In this document: positions 17,490 to 26,399 of the stretch, one piece after another
Numbering within the stretch: the stretch's first letter is position 1
Layout: each line of letters opens with the position of its first letter
DNA from: CAIUGU01 sp965279735
GTDB taxonomy: Bacteria > Pseudomonadota > Gammaproteobacteria > Steroidobacterales > Steroidobacteraceae
Length of the DNA: 64,000 nt
Assembly (NCBI GenBank): GCA_965279735.1
Contig: OZ257260.1
Coordinates: forward strand, 3,348,001-3,412,000
Direction: 5' to 3'
Notes under the pieces: generated by a model
The model's database searches: none
What the model saw: only the letters and a program-made list of their open reading frames with translations
Told to the model about the DNA's origin: nothing
Translations under genes and position numbers: made by a program

Positions 17490-19646
17490 TCAGGCGCTGG
17501 TCCGGATCACCTTGAGGACATCGGGCATCTTGCGGACGCTGCGAATGACCTGCGCAAGGTGTTTGCGATCGCGAACCTGCAGCTCGAAGATGATCGTGGA
17601 CGCGTCGGTATCGCTTTCGAGCATCGACACATGATCGATGTTCGTCTGCGTGCCGGCGATGTCGGAGGCGAGTGCCGCGAGCACACCCACGCGGTTGGCG
17701 ACTTCGACCCGGATCTCGACAGTGTAGAGACGATCCACGCCCGCCTGCCAGCTTACTGACAGCCACTTGTCTGGCTGTTTGCGATAGCTGCGCAGGTTGC
17801 CGCACGACTCGCGATGGATGACCACACCGCGGCCGCTTGAGAGATACGCCATGATCGGGTCGTTTGGAATCGGGAAGCAGCAGCGCGCATAGCTCACCAC
17901 CAGGCCTTCCGTGCCGGCAATCGCAAGCGGATCGAGTTTGGCGGGAACCTGCGCGGCAGCCGAATCGGCGGGCAGGAGCCGACGCGCGACCAGCGGCGCC
18001 AGGCGTTCACCCATGCCGATCTGTTCGAACAACTGCTCTGGTGTTTCGAGCCCGAGATCGGCGACGACGGATTGCACCTGAGCATCGTCGATCTTTCTGA
18101 GCGACAGCGACAATTCGGCGAGCGCCTGGTTCAGGAGACGCTTGCCGAGATCGATGGCTTCGCTGTGTTTCAGGCTCTTGAGGTAGTGACGAATGGCCGC
18201 GCGGGCTTTCGCAGTGACGACGAAGTTGACCCACGCCGGATTCGGCGTCGCGCCCTTCGCCGTAATGATCTCGACGGTCTGGCCATTGCGCAGAGGTGTC
18301 CGCAGCGGCACCAGACGCCGGTCGATCTTGGCGGCGACGCAGTGGTTGCCGACATCCGTATGCACGTCGTAGGCGAAATCGACCGCCGTCGAATTGCGCG
18401 GCATGCGGCGGATATCGCCCTTCGGCGTGAAGACGTAGACCTTGTCGGGAAAGAGATCGAGCTTCACGCTCTCCATGAATTCTTCGGAGTTGCCGCCCTG
18501 CTGCATCTCCATGAGCTGCTTCAGCCACTCATGCGCATGGTCGCTGTAGGCCTTGCCCTGATCTTCGCCTGTCTTGTACTGCCAGTGCGCGGCGATACCT
18601 GATTCAGCCACGCGGTGCATGTCCTCGGTGCGGATCTGCACTTCGATCGGCATGCCGTTCGGCCCGAACAGCGTTGTATGCAGTGACTGGTAGCCGTTCA
18701 CGCGCGGAATGGCGATGTAGTCCTTGAAGCGACCGGGCATCGGGCGATACAAGCCGTGCACGGTTCCAAGGACGCGGTAACACGTATCGACGCTGTCGAC
18801 GACGATGCGGAAACCGAACACATCGACAATCTCGGCGAGCGAAGCGCTCTTGCGGCGCATCTTCTGGTACACGCTGTAGAGGTGTTTCTCGCGACCCTCG
18901 ACGCGGCCCGCAATGTTGCCTTTCGTGAGCGCGGTGCGGATGTTGTCGGCGATCTTGCCGATGAACTGCTTCTGGTTGCCGCGCGCCTTCTTGAGCGCTT
19001 TCTCGATGATGCGGTGGCGGCCGGGATACAGCGCCTTGAAGCCCAGCTCCTCGAGTTCGCTCTTGATGGAGTTGATGCCGAGCCGGTTGGCGATGGGCGC
19101 GAAGATATCGAGCGTCTCGCGCGCTATCGAGCGCCGCTTCGCCGGCGGCATGGCGCCGAGCGTTCGCATGTTGTGCGTGCGGTCGGCGAGCTTCACCATG
19201 ATCACGCGTATGTCGCGGACCATCGCGAGCAGCATCTTCCGGAAGCTCTCGGCCTGCGCTTCCGCGCGGCTGCGGAACTGGATCTGGTCGAGCTTTGAAA
19301 CGCCGTCCACCAGCTCAGCCACCTGGCTGCCGAACTTCTCGGCGATTTCTGCCTTGGCGGTCGGTGTGTCTTCGATGACGTCGTGCAGGATGGCCGCAAC
19401 GAGTGTCTGCGCATCCAGATGGAGGTCGGCCAGGAGGTCCGCGACCGCGACGGGGTGGGCGATGTAAGGCTCGCCGGAGAGGCGCTTCTGGCCTTCGTGC
19501 GCCTGGGCGCTGAATTCGTAGGCTTCGCGGACCTGGTCAACCTGGTCCGGGGGGAGATAGGTTTCGAGCTTGTTGAGGAGCTGCGTAACGCCTATCGACC
19601 GTCTTCCTGCCGGCCAGAGATTCCGTATGGAAGACGCATAGTCCAT
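17490..19646 (-). CDS. spoT: Bifunctional (p)ppGpp synthetase/hydrolase
   Basis: 718 residues in the long RelA/SpoT layout: HD hydrolase domain (AILHDVIEDT near 88), synthetase domain (GRFKDYIAIPRVNGYQSLHT near 310), TGS domain (VYVFTPKGDIRRMPRNS), zinc-finger/RIS region and a C-terminal ACT domain. The intact HD motif and the RFKD motif argue for both activities. It controls ppGpp in the stringent response. It follows rpoZ by 30 nt. Confidence 0.97.
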   Translation of the reverse strand: MDYASSIRNLWPAGRRSIGVTQLLNKLETYLPPDQVDQVREAYEFSAQAHEGQKRLSGEPYIAHPVAVADLLADLHLDAQTLVAAILHDVIEDTPTAKAEIAEKFGSQVAELVDGVSKLDQIQFRSRAEAQAESFRKMLLAMVRDIRVIMVKLADRTHNMRTLGAMPPAKRRSIARETLDIFAPIANRLGINSIKSELEELGFKALYPGRHRIIEKALKKARGNQKQFIGKIADNIRTALTKGNIAGRVEGREKHLYSVYQKMRRKSASLAEIVDVFGFRIVVDSVDTCYRVLGTVHGLYRPMPGRFKDYIAIPRVNGYQSLHTTLFGPNGMPIEVQIRTEDMHRVAESGIAAHWQYKTGEDQGKAYSDHAHEWLKQLMEMQQGGNSEEFMESVKLDLFPDKVYVFTPKGDIRRMPRNSTAVDFAYDVHTDVGNHCVAAKIDRRLVPLRTPLRNGQTVEIITAKGATPNPAWVNFVVTAKARAAIRHYLKSLKHSEAIDLGKRLLNQALAELSLSLRKIDDAQVQSVVADLGLETPEQLFEQIGMGERLAPLVARRLLPADSAAAQVPAKLDPLAIAGTEGLVVSYARCCFPIPNDPIMAYLSSGRGVVIHRESCGNLRSYRKQPDKWLSVSWQAGVDRLYTVEIRVEVANRVGVLAALASDIAGTQTNIDHVSMLESDTDASTIIFELQVRDRKHLAQVIRSVRKMPDVLKVIRTSA

Positions 19647-19676
19647 GGTTCAGATATGCGGGTCAGCCGGGGTGGT

Positions 19677-19955
19677 TCAATCTCCCAACCCCAGGTGCGG
19701 TGCCCGCAATTCACCCGACATTTCGGGTTCGGGCATCAGCTCGGGGGCGGGACGGTCTGCTTCTTCAAGGATTTCGGGGCCAACATGGCCGGCTGCAATT
19801 TCCCGCAGGGCAACCACCGTGGGCTTGTCGTTTTCGACATCCACAGTGGCTTCAGCTCCGTTGGCCACCCGTCGCGCGCGCTTGGCAGCCACGAGCACCA
19901 GCTGGAAAAGGTTCGGCACGTTCTGCAGGCAATCTTCAACGGTAATGCGGGCCAT
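19677..19955 (-). CDS. rpoZ: RNA polymerase omega subunit
   Basis: 92 residues from ATG 19955 (MARITVEDCLQNVPNLFQLV), whose first 50 residues match the omega subunit: VLVAAKRARRV and KPTVVALREIAAG. It helps fold the beta' subunit and forms one ppGpp-binding site, fitting its place next to spoT. The tail is Pro/Glu-rich. Confidence 0.96.
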   Translation of the reverse strand: MARITVEDCLQNVPNLFQLVLVAAKRARRVANGAEATVDVENDKPTVVALREIAAGHVGPEILEEADRPAPELMPEPEMSGELRAPHLGLGD

Positions 19956-20128
19956 GTGGCTTGAGTCCTTAAATAAGTACTTCGAGCAGGGAAAGCCGAA
20001 GAGGGGGTAATGCCCGGACCGGACATTTGGCGGGAGTATAGCCGAGCGGCCTCCCCGCCGCATTCGCGCAAACCCTCAACTTCCATTTCCAGGGCCTCTG
20101 CCGCCCCGGATCTCGAGGGGAAGCGGCC

Positions 20129-20767
20129 TCAGCCGGTGCCGAGGAGCGAGGGCATCAGCTCATCGAGGTCCGGTCGGGATGCGCGCAGCGGTTTGCCTTG
20201 GTCCGTGACTACGGCTTCGAGGTCATCCAGCGCACGCTCAAAGTCGTCGTTGACGACTACATAGTCGAATTCCTGCCAATGGGCCATGTCGCTGCGGGCG
20301 TCCCTGAGGCGCCGCTCGATCACGGCATCGGTGTCGGTAGCCCGGCCTCGCAGGCGCCGCTCAAGCTCCTTGCCTGAAGGCGGCAGGATGAAGATCGAGT
20401 GGCATTCGGGCAGGGCCGCCCTGACCTGGCGGGCGCCTTGCCAGTCGATTTCCAGGATCACATCCGCACCTTGTTCCAGAAGGGATTCGACCTGGCTTCT
20501 CAAGGTCCCGTAGTAGTTGTCGAAGACCTCGGCGTACTCGAGAAACTCGCGGGCCTGGATTTTCCGTTTGAACTCGTCCTTGGTGACGAAGAAGTAGTCA
20601 CGGCCTTCCTGCTCGGTTTCCCGCTGGCGGCGGGTGGTGCAGGAAATGGAAAAGCGCAGGGTCGGGCGTCGCTCCAGGAGCGCGCGCACGAGCGACGTCT
20701 TGCCCGCACCCGAGGGAGCTGCGATTACGTAAAGTCTTCCGCGCCTTGGAGTCACTGGAGAAACCAT
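20129..20767 (-). CDS. gmk: Guanylate kinase
   Basis: 212 residues from ATG 20767 (MVSPVTPRRGRLYVIAAPSG). The P-loop is APSGAGKTSL near residue 17, followed by SCTTRRQRETEQEGRDYFFV (GMP binding) and ILEIDWQGARQVR. It phosphorylates GMP to GDP. The reading frame extends much further upstream without family similarity, so the later Met is used. About 170 nt separate it from rpoZ. Confidence 0.96.
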   Translation of the reverse strand: MVSPVTPRRGRLYVIAAPSGAGKTSLVRALLERRPTLRFSISCTTRRQRETEQEGRDYFFVTKDEFKRKIQAREFLEYAEVFDNYYGTLRSQVESLLEQGADVILEIDWQGARQVRAALPECHSIFILPPSGKELERRLRGRATDTDAVIERRLRDARSDMAHWQEFDYVVVNDDFERALDDLEAVVTDQGKPLRASRPDLDELMPSLLGTG

Positions 20768-20997
20768 CGAGTCGGTCGGGTTGAATTGAACGCTCACCGG
20801 CTCGCGGGGCGGCCGATTTCCGGCATGGTAGCAACAAGATTCCGGATGCGTCGTGCGGGTTCCCGGGGTCCGGAAGTGGCTGCCCGAGGGGTGCGGACGG
20901 TAAGATGCGCCTCCCGGATTCGGCCTAGATGGCCGGATTGTGAGGCCAACCGGCTGGAACCATTCCCGGCCGGACAATTCTGTGGAGGAGGTTTTCG
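20768..20997. other. Divergent gap between gmk and the CoA-transferase operon
   Basis: 230 nt with no credible gene. It ends in a strong ribosome site (GGAGGAGG, 20984-20992 region) for the CoA-transferase A subunit. A TAAGAT at 20901-20906 could be a -10 for the rightward operon, but no good -35 pairs with it. Small GC-rich repeats (CGGCC/GGCCG) lie near 20925-20940. Confidence 0.4.
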
Positions 20998-21714
20998 GTG
21001 CTAAACAAGCGCGCACGGTCCGTCGCGGAGGCGGTAGCGGACATCAAGGATGGCGCAACCATCATGGTGGGCGGGTTCGGAACGGCCGGTATCCCCAACG
21101 AACTGATCGAGGGTCTCCTCGAGCAGGGCGCGCGGAATCTGGTCGTGGTGAACAACAACGCGGGCAATGGTGATACGGGCCTCGCGGCGCTGCTGAAAGC
21201 CGGCCGTGTCCGCAAGATCATTTGCAGCTTCCCGCGCCAGGCAGACAGTTACGTTTTCGACGAGCTGTATCGCAGCGGCAAGCTTGAGCTGGAACTGGTA
21301 CCGCAGGGTAACCTCGCCGAGCGGATCCGCGCGGCCGGCGCAGGCATTGGCGGGTTCTTCACGCCGACCGGTTTCGGTACGGAGCTGGCGATTGGTCCCG
21401 GTGGCCAGGCGAAAGAAACCCGCGAGATCGATGGACGCATGTATGTGCTGGAACACCCGATCCATGCCGACGTTGCGCTGATCCGCGCCGAGCAGGGCGA
21501 CTCGTGGGGCAATCTCACGTACCGCAAGGCAGCCCGGAACTTCGGGCCCGTCATGGCCATGGCGGCGAAGTGCACCATCGCCACCGTCCATGAGTTTGTC
21601 GAGCTGGGTCAGCTCGATCCGGAACACATCGTGACACCCGGCATATTCGTCAGCCGGGTGGTGCTGGTCCCGCGCGTTGCGACGGGTGCCGGCGGCTTCA
21701 AGAAGGAGGCGTGA
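20998..21714 (+). CDS. scoA: 3-oxoacid CoA-transferase subunit A
   Basis: 238 residues, GTG start after a strong GGAGGAGG. The family signature GGFGTAGIPNELIEGL lies near residue 25, and GNLAERIRAAGAGIGGFFTP is typical of the alpha subunit of SCOT-type transferases. It moves CoA between succinyl-CoA and a 3-oxoacid such as acetoacetate; 3-oxoadipate cannot be excluded. Subunit B follows after one base. Confidence 0.92.
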   Translation: MLNKRARSVAEAVADIKDGATIMVGGFGTAGIPNELIEGLLEQGARNLVVVNNNAGNGDTGLAALLKAGRVRKIICSFPRQADSYVFDELYRSGKLELELVPQGNLAERIRAAGAGIGGFFTPTGFGTELAIGPGGQAKETREIDGRMYVLEHPIHADVALIRAEQGDSWGNLTYRKAARNFGPVMAMAAKCTIATVHEFVELGQLDPEHIVTPGIFVSRVVLVPRVATGAGGFKKEA

Positions 21715-21715
21715 G

Positions 21716-22357
21716 ATGACCTATCAGCGCAGAACCAAGGACCAGCTCGCAATCCGCGTCGCTGCGGACATGCCGGATGGTGCCTACGTGAACCTCGGGA
21801 TAGGCATGCCCACGCTGGTGGCGAATCACATCGGCGGCGGTCGTGAAATCATCCTGCATAGTGAAAACGGCATTCTCGGCATGGGGCCCGCACCTGCTCC
21901 GGGACAGGAAGATTACGACCTGATCAATGCCGGCAAGCAGCCGGTGACCCTGTTGACCGGGGGCGCTTATTTTCACCATGCGGACAGCTTCGCCATGATG
22001 CGCGGCGGCCATCTCGACATCTGTGTGCTGGGTGCGTTTCAGGTGTCGGCCACGGGCGATCTCGCCAACTGGAGCACGGGCGAACCCGGTTCGATTCCCG
22101 CGGTGGGCGGTGCCATGGATCTCGCCATCGGCGCCAAGCAGACCTGGGTGATGATGGATCTGCTGACCAAGAAGGGCGAAAGCAAGCTCGTGCCCGCATG
22201 CACCTACCCTTTGACGGGGATTGGCTGCGTATCGCGCGTCTATTCGGATCTTGCGACGTTTGAATGCTCGCCGCAGGGACTCAGGCTCATCGACAAGGTC
22301 GAGGGACTTGAGCTCAAGGAGCTCGAGAAGATGGTGGGTCTGCCGATCAGGACCTGA
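21716..22357 (+). CDS. scoB: 3-oxoacid CoA-transferase subunit B
   Basis: 213 residues from ATG 21716. The catalytic Glu is in LHSENGILGMGP (near residue 50), with GAYVNLGIGMPTLVANH before it. It forms the active heterodimer with the preceding A subunit. AGGAGG lies just inside the end of scoA, giving coupled translation. Confidence 0.93.
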   Translation: MTYQRRTKDQLAIRVAADMPDGAYVNLGIGMPTLVANHIGGGREIILHSENGILGMGPAPAPGQEDYDLINAGKQPVTLLTGGAYFHHADSFAMMRGGHLDICVLGAFQVSATGDLANWSTGEPGSIPAVGGAMDLAIGAKQTWVMMDLLTKKGESKLVPACTYPLTGIGCVSRVYSDLATFECSPQGLRLIDKVEGLELKELEKMVGLPIRT

Positions 22358-22405
22358 GACGCTCTTGCTTTCAATTCTTACCTGTTTATTCCGCGAGGCC
22401 GATTC

Positions 22406-23299
22406 ATGAGCACATTCGATCAGCAGACCACTAAGTTCCGGACCCAGACGGGCTTCATTGCCGCGCTCGACCAGAGTGGCGGGAGCACCCCCAAGGCACT
22501 CAAGCTTTACGGAATCGCGGAGTCGGCCTACTCGGGCGACTCGCAGATGATGGATCTCATCCATGCCATGCGCTCGCGCATCATCACGAGCCCTTCATTC
22601 AACGGCGACCGGGTCCTCGCAGCGATCCTGTTCGAGGCCACGATGGATCGTGATGTCCAGGGCGTGCCGACCGCGGAGTACCTGTGGAACGTCAAGCGTG
22701 TCGTTCCGATCCTGAAGGTAGACAAGGGCCTCGCGGACGAGGTGAACGGCGCGCAGATCATGAAGGCGATGCCTGAGCTTGATGCACTGCTTGCGAAGGC
22801 CAAGGCCAAGGGCATTTATGGCACGAAGATGCGCTCGGTGATCAAGCAGGCCAATGCCGCGGGCATCCAGGCTGTCGTCGACCAGCAGGTTGCGGTAGCC
22901 AGGCAGATCATTGCTGCCGGACTCGTGCCGATCATCGAGCCCGAAGTGGACATCCATTGTCCCGACAAGGCGGGTGCAGAGGCACTCCTCAAGGCATCGC
23001 TGCTCAAGGGGCTCGGTGGGTTGCCGGCAGGCGAGCTCGTCATGCTCAAGCTGACGCTGCCCGAAGTCGACAACGTCTACGCGGATTTCGTGAAGCATCC
23101 CCGCGTCCTCAAGGTGGTCGCACTGTCAGGGGGCTACGTCCGTGCCGATGCCAACAAGAAGCTTGCCCGCCAGCACGGGATGGTCGCCAGCTTCTCGCGG
23201 GCGCTGACGGAAGGGTTGACTGCGCAGCAGAGTGAAACGGAGTTCAACGTCGCGCTCGACGCGGCAATCCAGGCGATCTACGAGGCTTCGAAAACCTGA
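22406..23299 (+). CDS. fda: Class I fructose-bisphosphate aldolase, short bacterial type
   Basis: 297 residues. Opening FIAALDQSGGSTPKAL is the class I aldolase signature. VVPILKVDKGLADEVNG and IIEPEVDIHC are substrate and Schiff-base region motifs, and LMLKLTLPEV carries the Lys expected to form the Schiff base (LKLTLPEVDN). This metal-independent type resembles the Staphylococcus Fda enzymes rather than the usual proteobacterial class II. It lies 48 nt after scoB and is convergent with yicC. Confidence 0.93.
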   Translation: MSTFDQQTTKFRTQTGFIAALDQSGGSTPKALKLYGIAESAYSGDSQMMDLIHAMRSRIITSPSFNGDRVLAAILFEATMDRDVQGVPTAEYLWNVKRVVPILKVDKGLADEVNGAQIMKAMPELDALLAKAKAKGIYGTKMRSVIKQANAAGIQAVVDQQVAVARQIIAAGLVPIIEPEVDIHCPDKAGAEALLKASLLKGLGGLPAGELVMLKLTLPEVDNVYADFVKHPRVLKVVALSGGYVRADANKKLARQHGMVASFSRALTEGLTAQQSETEFNVALDAAIQAIYEASKT

Positions 23300-23348
23300 T
23301 CGTGACCGAAGCAGGTGCATTAGGCGCCAGGTATTCATGCCTCGCGCA

Positions 23349-24215
23349 TTACTCGATGTTCTGCACCTGCTCGCGGATCTGCTCGATGATGACTTTCATG
23401 TCGACTGCGGCGCGCGTGGTTTCGACATCCTGTGATTTCGATGACAGGGTGTTGGCTTCCCGGTTGAGCTCCTGCATCAGGAAGTCGAGTCGCCGGCCCG
23501 CAGGATCAGACGAATCGAGTGCCGCCATGATCTCGGTGAGGTGGCTCTCCAGTCGGTCGAGCTCCTCATCGACATCCATCTTGTGGGTGTAGAGGACGAT
23601 CTCCTGCTCCAGGCGCGATGGATCGACGGTCTGGGCGAGCTGGGCCACCTTGTCGATGATGCGCTGACGCAAGCGCGCAGACACCTCAGGCAGCCGCGCT
23701 TTCACCACGCCAACGTGACCCTGCATCGCGAGGCAGCGTTGCAGGATGACCTCGCGCATTCTCGCGCCTTCGCGTGCGCGCGCTTCGTTGAGTTCGCTCA
23801 GGGATTCCCGCACCAGGTCGAGCACTGCAGCGAGCGCCGGACTGAGGTCGCGCTCGGGTTCGCGGATGGCACCCGGCCAGCGCATCACTTCCAGCGGGCT
23901 GACGGGCGCAGCGGTCGCCATCCGGTGGTGCAGTTCGGCAACCTGCTTCAGAAGCTGCCCGACCAGTTCGTCGTTGACCTCGATGGCCGGGGACGTACCG
24001 GCAGTCGCCTTCAGATACAGGTTGGCATCCACCTTCCCGCGCCGTAGCGAGGCTCCGATCAGCTGGCGTACCTCGTTCTCTGCGGACTTGAGTTCGTCGG
24101 GCAGCCGGAGAGCCAGTTCAAGATAACGATGGTTGACGGTGCGGAGTTCACACGACAGTGTGCCCCATGCGCCCTGGCGCTCGCGTCGGGCGAAGCCGGT
24201 CATGCTGCGGATCAT
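23349..24215 (-). CDS. yicC: YicC family endoribonuclease
   Basis: 288 residues. MIRSMTGFARRERQGAWG at the start and the C-terminal DFLMQELNREANTLSSKSQD are the two family ends (YicC_N and DUF1527). In E. coli YicC is an RNase that acts on small RNAs; that role is transferred from the family. In many relatives yicC lies next to gmk, but here it is some 3 kb away and divergent from a PP2C gene. Confidence 0.93.
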   Translation of the reverse strand: MIRSMTGFARRERQGAWGTLSCELRTVNHRYLELALRLPDELKSAENEVRQLIGASLRRGKVDANLYLKATAGTSPAIEVNDELVGQLLKQVAELHHRMATAAPVSPLEVMRWPGAIREPERDLSPALAAVLDLVRESLSELNEARAREGARMREVILQRCLAMQGHVGVVKARLPEVSARLRQRIIDKVAQLAQTVDPSRLEQEIVLYTHKMDVDEELDRLESHLTEIMAALDSSDPAGRRLDFLMQELNREANTLSSKSQDVETTRAAVDMKVIIEQIREQVQNIE

Positions 24216-24294
24216 CTCTTTTACTCTGATGCGTGCGGGGTGTTATAAAGCGCCGCGAAGTGTAGCAGCAGATACACGTACACCGGAGTTGTCG

Positions 24295-25041
24295 TTGCGG
24301 ATCGAGTATGCAGACCTAAGTCTTGTTGGCGCTCGCGAGGACAACCAGGATCGAGTCGCCGTTGCCGTTTCCGAACGGTCCGTCCTGCTCGTCGTAATCG
24401 ACGGCATGGGCGGCCATGCCGATGGCGCAAAAGCCGCCGATACGGCCCTCAAGAGCATGCTGGATTCGTTCTGGCAGTCATCGCTCCCTGTCTTCGACCC
24501 TCTGGGCTTCGTGCATCTCGCGATTGGTCGCGCCCATGACGAAGTGTGTCGTCTCGGGAACGGGCTGACCGTCGATGCCCGCCCGCGTGCGACCACGGCC
24601 GTCTGCCTGGTGCAGGACGGATCTGCGTACTGGGGCCATGTCGGCGACAGCCGCATCTACCTGGTGCGGCGTGGCCAGGCTGTGGAACGGACCCGCGACC
24701 ACAGTCATGTGGAACTCCTGCTACGCGAGAAGAAGATCAGTGAAGACGAAGTTGCGAACCATCCGATGCGGAATTTCGTCGAGAGTTGTCTCGGGGGCGA
24801 TCCTGCCATTCCCGAAATGACCATCAGCGGCCGCAAGCCCCTGGAATCCGGCGACGTGCTGTTGCTGTGTACCGATGGCATCTGGTCCAACCTGAGCGAT
24901 CAGACCATCGCCGGCTATTGCAGCGACGAGGGTCGTGATCTGCGCGTGGCCCTCGAGGAACTCGGGAGTCGCGCGGTGACGGCATCAGCCCCGTTCAGCG
25001 ACAACTCCACAGCGGCGATCCTGCGCTGGAAGGGCGAATGA
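24295..25041 (+). CDS. PP2C-type serine/threonine phosphatase
   Basis: About 248 residues from TTG 24295, chosen for GGAG 6 nt upstream; no ATG lies before the conserved start. PP2C motifs are REDNQDRV (metal Asp), LLVVIDGMGGHADG, ATTAVCLVQDG, WGHVGDSRIYLVR, LLLCTDGIW and FSDNSTAAILRW. It removes phosphate from Ser/Thr in regulatory proteins. No partner kinase is in the window. It overlaps rph by 4 nt, so it belongs to the rph-rdgB-hemW unit. Confidence 0.92.
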   Translation: MRIEYADLSLVGAREDNQDRVAVAVSERSVLLVVIDGMGGHADGAKAADTALKSMLDSFWQSSLPVFDPLGFVHLAIGRAHDEVCRLGNGLTVDARPRATTAVCLVQDGSAYWGHVGDSRIYLVRRGQAVERTRDHSHVELLLREKKISEDEVANHPMRNFVESCLGGDPAIPEMTISGRKPLESGDVLLLCTDGIWSNLSDQTIAGYCSDEGRDLRVALEELGSRAVTASAPFSDNSTAAILRWKGE

Positions 25042-25769
25042 GCGCCTCCAAGCGTCCGGGCGGACGTGCGCCCGACCAGCTGCGTGCCGTGCGCTTCACG
25101 CGCCAATACACGCGCCACGCGGAAGGTTCGGTGCTCGTCGAATTCGGCGATACCAAGGTTCTGTGTACGGCGACCGTGGAAGGCAGTGTGCCTTCGTTCT
25201 TGCGGAATTCCGGCCAGGGTTGGGTCACGGCCGAGTACGGCATGCTGCCGCGTGCAACGCATACGCGTTCAGCCCGTGAAGCGGCCAAGGGCAAGCAAGG
25301 CGGACGCACTCTGGAAATCCAGCGACTGATTGGCCGCTCGCTCCGCGCTGTCGTCGACATGAAGGCGCTCGGAGAACGTACCGTGACCCTCGATTGCGAT
25401 GTCCTGCAGGCCGACGGCGGCACGCGGACTGCTGCGATTACGGGCAGCTATGTCGCGCTGGTCGATGCAGTGGCAGCACTCGTGAAGCGCGGGCAACTCA
25501 AGGAAAGTCCTGTTCACGGCCAGGTTGCCGCGGTCTCGGTGGGCATCTGCGGCGGCGTACCGGTCCTGGATCTTGAATACGTCGAGGATTCGGAAGCCGA
25601 GACAGACATGAACGTCGTTATGAACAACGGTGGAGGCTTCATCGAAATCCAGGGCACCGCCGAAGGCCATGCCTTCCGCCGTCATGAGCTCGACGAGCTG
25701 CTGAACCTTGCCGCAGGTGGCATCGGGCAGTTGCTGGCGTTGCAGCTCGAGGCGCTGCACGCGGATTGA
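25038..25769 (+). CDS. rph: Ribonuclease PH
   Basis: 243 residues, full length. It trims tRNA 3' ends by phosphorolysis. GDTKVLCTATVE, EYGMLPRATHTR (phosphate-binding Arg), RTVTLDCDVLQADGGTRTAA and YVEDSEAETDMNVVMN are all family motifs. Begins inside the end of the PP2C gene (ATGA overlap). Confidence 0.97.
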   Translation: MSASKRPGGRAPDQLRAVRFTRQYTRHAEGSVLVEFGDTKVLCTATVEGSVPSFLRNSGQGWVTAEYGMLPRATHTRSAREAAKGKQGGRTLEIQRLIGRSLRAVVDMKALGERTVTLDCDVLQADGGTRTAAITGSYVALVDAVAALVKRGQLKESPVHGQVAAVSVGICGGVPVLDLEYVEDSEAETDMNVVMNNGGGFIEIQGTAEGHAFRRHELDELLNLAAGGIGQLLALQLEALHAD

Positions 25770-25776
25770 CCGGTTC

Positions 25777-26388
25777 ATGCGCCTCGTTCTTGCCACCGGC
25801 AATCCAGCCAAACTCCGCGAGCTTGAAGAGCTGTTGTCACCCTGGAATGTCGAGGTACTGCCGCAATCGGCCTTCACCACGACCAGTGCAGTGGAAAGCG
25901 GCCTGACCTTTGCCGAGAACGCAATACTCAAGGCGCGTCATGCCGCGGAGATCTCGGGGTTGCCGGCTGTTGCGGATGACTCCGGCCTCGAAGTCGATGT
26001 GCTGCAGGGCGGACCCGGAATCTATTCCGCCCGCTATGCAGGGCCGGATGCCAGTGACGCCGAAAATCTTGCCAAACTGCTGCGGGAACTCGACAAGATC
26101 CCCGACGCATTGCGAACCGCCCGCTATCGATGCGCGCTGGTTTATCTGCGCTCTGCGCTCGATCCTTCACCATTGATCTGCCAGGCAAGCTGGGAAGGGA
26201 GCATCCTTCGCGAGCGCCGCGGCACCGGTGGCTTCGGCTATGACCCGGTCTTCGAGGTCGCAGGACTTGACGTGACTGCCGCAGAACTCGCTCCGGCGGA
26301 AAAGAACCGGCTCAGTCATCGAGGACAGGCATTGCGCATGCTGGTAGCCGAACTCGAAACCGCGCAGGTGCTCCGTCCACGAACGTGA
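25777..26388 (+). CDS. rdgB: Non-canonical purine NTP pyrophosphatase (RdgB/HAM1)
   Basis: 203 residues from ATG 25777. It removes ITP, dITP and XTP from the nucleotide pool. LATGNPAKLREL (nucleotide and phosphate site), GLTFAENAILKARHAA, AVADDSGLEVDVLQGGPGI and GTGGFGYDPVF are all present. Follows rph by 7 nt. Confidence 0.97.
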   Translation: MRLVLATGNPAKLRELEELLSPWNVEVLPQSAFTTTSAVESGLTFAENAILKARHAAEISGLPAVADDSGLEVDVLQGGPGIYSARYAGPDASDAENLAKLLRELDKIPDALRTARYRCALVYLRSALDPSPLICQASWEGSILRERRGTGGFGYDPVFEVAGLDVTAAELAPAEKNRLSHRGQALRMLVAELETAQVLRPRT

Positions 26389-26399
26389 GCGGAACAGTC